This document shows, one piece after another, positions 31,562-33,853 of a DNA stretch of 33,853 nucleotides. A program made the position numbers and the translations under genes. This stretch comes from an uncultured Faecalibaculum sp. (GTDB lineage: Bacteria; Bacillota_I; Bacilli_A; Erysipelotrichales; Erysipelotrichaceae), in the NCBI RefSeq assembly GCF_910588395.1, contig NZ_CAJUPA010000027.1:1-33853 (forward strand), written 5' to 3'. The notes under the pieces were generated by a model. It ran no database searches, was not told where the DNA came from, and was given only the letters and a program-made list of their open reading frames with translations. Each line of letters begins with the position of its first letter. The first letter of the stretch is position 1.

Positions 31562-32560
31562 TCAGTACCGGTTCCTGATGTCTTCCACCGCGCAGCGCAG
31601 ATCCTGCATGACAATGGTCCTGCCATCATCCAGCACAGCCGTCCCGGTGATTCTGCCAAAATACTGATGCTGCTTCGAATCCACAACCAGCGCACTGATT
31701 CTGGCACTTCTGTCCAGCTCCGGCGTGAACACCGCCTCAAAGCGTCCATCCGAACTGTTCACCGTCCAGGGCAGCATCGGATTGGCCGGAATCTCGAAGG
31801 CGATGTCATCCAGTTTGTGGATCCGCCCGTCGTAGAAAATGACATTTTCGCTGGCAGCGGATGTATCTCCGAACCCATAGCCAATGGAAAACCCGAAGGG
31901 AACGCCATCCACCATCGTGGAACATGTACCCCAGTACCAGTGAATGCGATACGGCCATACGCCGCGTCCTCTGTCCAGGATACCCGAGTCTTTCTCCGGA
32001 TCCAGATGCCAGACATGCCAGTTGCAGACAATGGTTCCGGCCGCCGGCATGCAGTTGATCTTGGTATTATAGTAAAATTTCTTTCTGTCTGCCCAGGGAG
32101 TCACAATGTTCATCGAATCCACAGGCTCATCCAGAAACCGCAGATCAGCCCTGAAATCCGAATGGCCTGCAAAATTCTTCCACCAGCACCAGATGTGATG
32201 GGATTTTCCCTCTGTCTCGAACCGGAGCATCATGTCTTTCCCCGTCCAGGAAATCACCTTTTCCTGCAGGAACGGTGCTCCAGCCGGTTTCAGCGCCGTT
32301 CGTGTACAGTCAGTTTTCTTCACCAGGTCCAGGAAACTGATGGAAGCCATCCGAAGATAACCCAGGTCGCCCAGCGTGAAAGCCGCTGCGAACTCATCAG
32401 TCATCACCAGGTAATATTCCCACTCTTTGATCCGCACCCTGGAAGCCTGTATCCGGCTTCGGTCATACCGCCACAGCGAACGGCAGGCAAAGCCCGGAGA
32501 CGTGACTCTTCCCTGCTCATCCAGCAGCTCTGTATCCTCCCTGAGAATGGTATTTCTCAT
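31562..32560 (-). CDS. DUF2804 family protein
   Basis: A 332-aa protein; length fits the DUF2804 family, whose function is unknown. It is rich in Trp/Tyr and has no membrane helix. Recognisable stretches are WWKNFAGHSDFRADLRF, VCNWHVWHLDPEKDSG, PYRIHWYWGTC, and GVPFGFSIGYGFGDTSAASENVIFYDGRIHKL. These resemble a lipocalin-like beta domain (as in AttH-type proteins). The start at 32560 is preceded by GGAAAGGG nine bases upstream; a start three codons earlier would touch this site. Candidate -10 TATAAT at 32588-32593. It is followed by the LytTR gene. Confidence 0.8.
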   Translation of the reverse strand: MRNTILREDTELLDEQGRVTSPGFACRSLWRYDRSRIQASRVRIKEWEYYLVMTDEFAAAFTLGDLGYLRMASISFLDLVKKTDCTRTALKPAGAPFLQEKVISWTGKDMMLRFETEGKSHHIWCWWKNFAGHSDFRADLRFLDEPVDSMNIVTPWADRKKFYYNTKINCMPAAGTIVCNWHVWHLDPEKDSGILDRGRGVWPYRIHWYWGTCSTMVDGVPFGFSIGYGFGDTSAASENVIFYDGRIHKLDDIAFEIPANPMLPWTVNSSDGRFEAVFTPELDRSARISALVVDSKQHQYFGRITGTAVLDDGRTIVMQDLRCAVEDIRNRY

Positions 32561-32587
32561 TCGTTTCATCCCTTTCCACTGACTCTG

Positions 32588-32618
32588 ATTATATCGTCTG
32601 TTTCGATTTTGGTATACT
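32588..32618. promoter_or_regulatory. divergent promoters of DUF2804 and DUF4349 genes
   Basis: TATAAT on the minus strand (32588-32593) for the leftward gene, and TGG-TATACT on the plus strand (32610-32618) for the rightward gene. No convincing -35 is visible for either. Confidence 0.5.
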
Positions 32619-32645
32619 TTTCCCAAAGACTTGAAAGGAGCACGC

Positions 32646-33524
32646 ATGAAAAAACATCTATGCATCCTTATGATCCTGTCCCTTTTGACAGCCGGCTGCG
32701 CCAGTTATGCAAGTCAATCCGAAACCAGCCCCGGCACAGCTGCAGCCAAATCCGCCGGCAGCTATGCGCAGGAAACCTGGGCCATGGACACCTCTGACCA
32801 GGGAACCGGCACCCTGCAGCCGGCTCCCGCTTCCGGAGAACTGCAAAGCGATAAAATCATCTACAACGGCAGTCTCTCCCTGCGCATCGACAATCTGACT
32901 GCCTTCTCCCGGCAGCTCGACCGCCTTCTGGAAGAAACCGGCGGATTCATCGAATCCCAGTCCCGCATGCAGGAACCGGATTCCGCCCTGCAGACCGGCA
33001 CCTGGCAAATCCGGATCCCCGCCGAATCCTATGACTCTTTCACCAGTCAGCTCGCTGCCTCCGGCACCCTGGAACAGGAAGACAAGACAGCCACCAACAT
33101 CACCCGGAACTACACGGATGTGCAAAGAAAAATCGACAGTCTGAAAAAAGAAGAAACCCGTCTCCACGAACTGCTTGACCAGGCGCAGACCGTCGGGGAT
33201 ATCGCTGCACTGGAAGACCAGCTGCGTCAGGTCCACGACGAACTGCAAACCTGGGAATCTTCTCAGGCGGACATGGAAATGGATCTGGCCTATTCCACGA
33301 TCTGGATCACCGCAAGGGAATCCAGCACTTCCAGTGGGCTGGCGTATGCCTTTGACAACACCTGGCATACGTTTGGTCAGGCCATCAGTTCCATTGCTGT
33401 TATCCTGATTTACCTGTTCCCCTGGATCCTGCTGTCTGCTGCTGTTGTGGCTGTCATCTGGCTGCTTATCCGCAGAAAAAGAAAACTCCCGAAGCTTCCC
33501 CGCAATGAAAAGTCTGAAAACTGA
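32646..33524 (+). CDS. DUF4349 lipoprotein with C-terminal membrane helix
   Basis: A 292-aa lipoprotein. The signal ends in a lipobox (LLTAGC, Cys about residue 19), followed by a Ser/Ala/Thr/Gly-rich linker. The DUF4349 domain begins at about residue 70: IYNGSLSLRIDNLTAFSRQLDRLLEETGGFIESQSR, then a coiled coil (IDSLKKEETRLHELLDQAQT). A membrane helix near the end (SIAVILIYLFPWILLSAAVVAVIWLL) precedes a Lys/Arg tail. Such proteins resemble anti-sigma or surface-sensing partners but no role is proven. AAGGAG precedes the ATG. Confidence 0.9.
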   Translation: MKKHLCILMILSLLTAGCASYASQSETSPGTAAAKSAGSYAQETWAMDTSDQGTGTLQPAPASGELQSDKIIYNGSLSLRIDNLTAFSRQLDRLLEETGGFIESQSRMQEPDSALQTGTWQIRIPAESYDSFTSQLAASGTLEQEDKTATNITRNYTDVQRKIDSLKKEETRLHELLDQAQTVGDIAALEDQLRQVHDELQTWESSQADMEMDLAYSTIWITARESSTSSGLAYAFDNTWHTFGQAISSIAVILIYLFPWILLSAAVVAVIWLLIRRKRKLPKLPRNEKSEN

Positions 33525-33532
33525 TTTCTTTC

Positions 33533-33566
33533 AAAGACGCCATGCAAGACAGCCGACGTCTTTTTT
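33533..33566 (+). terminator. intrinsic terminator after the DUF4349 gene
   Basis: A 7-bp stem (AAAGACG / CGTCTTT) with a 17-base loop, then TTTTT. It lies nine bases after the stop codon. The next 90 bases (33567-33656) show nothing I can support. Confidence 0.75.
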
Positions 33567-33655
33567 CCATAACCATGGTGTGTCTGCCGATGGGGCCTGC
33601 GGCCCTGGGCAGGGCCCGGATTAGATGACTGTGCTGTCTGCATGTATTCCGAAAT

Positions 33656-33690
33656 TAAAAAGACCGGTACCCTTTCGGGTACCGGCTTTC
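33656..33690 (-). terminator. terminator of the rRNA operon
   Basis: On the minus strand a strong stem GCCGGTACCC / GGGTACCGGT with a GAAA loop, followed by CTTTTT. It lies just past the 5S gene. Confidence 0.9.
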
Positions 33691-33692
33691 TC

Positions 33693-33798
33693 AGTGGCCA
33701 CGTGTTATTTTTGCCTTTCGGCTATCGTCACCGCAAGAGAGCTTGACTTCTGTGTTCGGGATGTTTACAGGTATTTCCTCTCTGCCATGATGACCACT
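33693..33798 (-). rRNA. rrf: 5S ribosomal RNA
   Basis: On the minus strand, the universal 5S core CCGAACACAGAAGTCAAGC (about 33731-33760) is present, and the terminal helix pairs GTGGTCAT (33797 downward) with GTGGCCAC (33694-33701). The length of 106 is slightly short. The sequence to the right, up to 33853, is the spacer before 23S rRNA, which must lie outside the window. The ends are placed from the helix and may shift by a few bases. Confidence 0.93.
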
Positions 33799-33853
33799 TC
33801 TGGATTCATATCTCCACCAGTCTCTGAAAACCATACACGATATCTCTTCCTGT

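Overview
This window is chromosomal DNA from a Gram-positive Firmicute, GC-rich by low-GC standards. Four kinds of signal point that way. Regulation includes a threonyl T-box and a lysine riboswitch. The gene set includes cdaA-cdaR-glmM, telA/xpaC and the N-acetyl (DapH) branch of lysine synthesis. Ribosome binding sites are strong AGGAGG type, and several genes start with TTG or GTG. No phage, transposon or CRISPR array is visible. An Erysipelotrichia-like host is my guess from gene style only. Most genes lie on the minus strand, in tightly overlapping operons.

Layout from left to right. (1) 1-860: a promoter firing out of the left edge, then a small membrane-anchored SH3-like protein. (2) 862-2235: a secreted cell-wall protein with glucan-binding repeats, a Pro/Glu/Thr linker and an NlpC/P60-type C-terminus. 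(3) 2431-5958 (minus): groES-groEL-rdgB-trmL-membrane protein. (4) 6158-9156 (minus): thrS under a T-box, overlapped by a lipoprotein solute-binding gene. (5) 9220-11247 (minus): xpaC-telA-53-aa membrane protein, apparently starting as a leaderless mRNA. (6) 11370-11855: an unrecognised gene. (7) 11953-14126: a heavy-metal module with a stand-alone HMA protein, a Zn/Cd-type P1B ATPase and an ArsR-type operator cluster over the promoter. (8) 14327-17828: feoA-feoB (minus), divergent from arsR-yaaA (plus). (9) 17908-24853 (minus): HAD hydrolase, cdaA-cdaR-glmM, an OmpR-type two-component system and an oxidoreductase. (10) 24898-30746: an M20 amidohydrolase (probable N-acetyl-diaminopimelate deacetylase), divergent from a lysine-riboswitch operon lysA-dapF-dapA-dapB-dapH. 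(11) 30873-33524: a LytTR regulator and a DUF2804 protein (minus), divergent from a DUF4349 lipoprotein (plus). (12) 33657-33798: a 5S rRNA gene and its terminator, the end of an rrn operon entering from the right.

Functional themes are cell-wall precursor supply (diaminopimelate, GlcN-1-P through GlmM, c-di-AMP control), metal homeostasis (Feo, P1B ATPase, ArsR) and protein quality control. The most striking small-scale signals are three. Extended -10 promoters (TGn-TATAAT type) are unusually common. At three genes (xpaC, feoA, arsR) the -10 sits 6-10 bases from the start codon, implying leaderless or nearly leaderless mRNAs. A palindromic operator array covers the metal-ATPase promoter. Nothing in the window is clearly a wholly new system. 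The best candidates for unreported biology are the xpaC-telA-small protein cassette, the orphan solute-binding lipoprotein locked into the thrS T-box operon, and the LytTR-DUF2804 pair.
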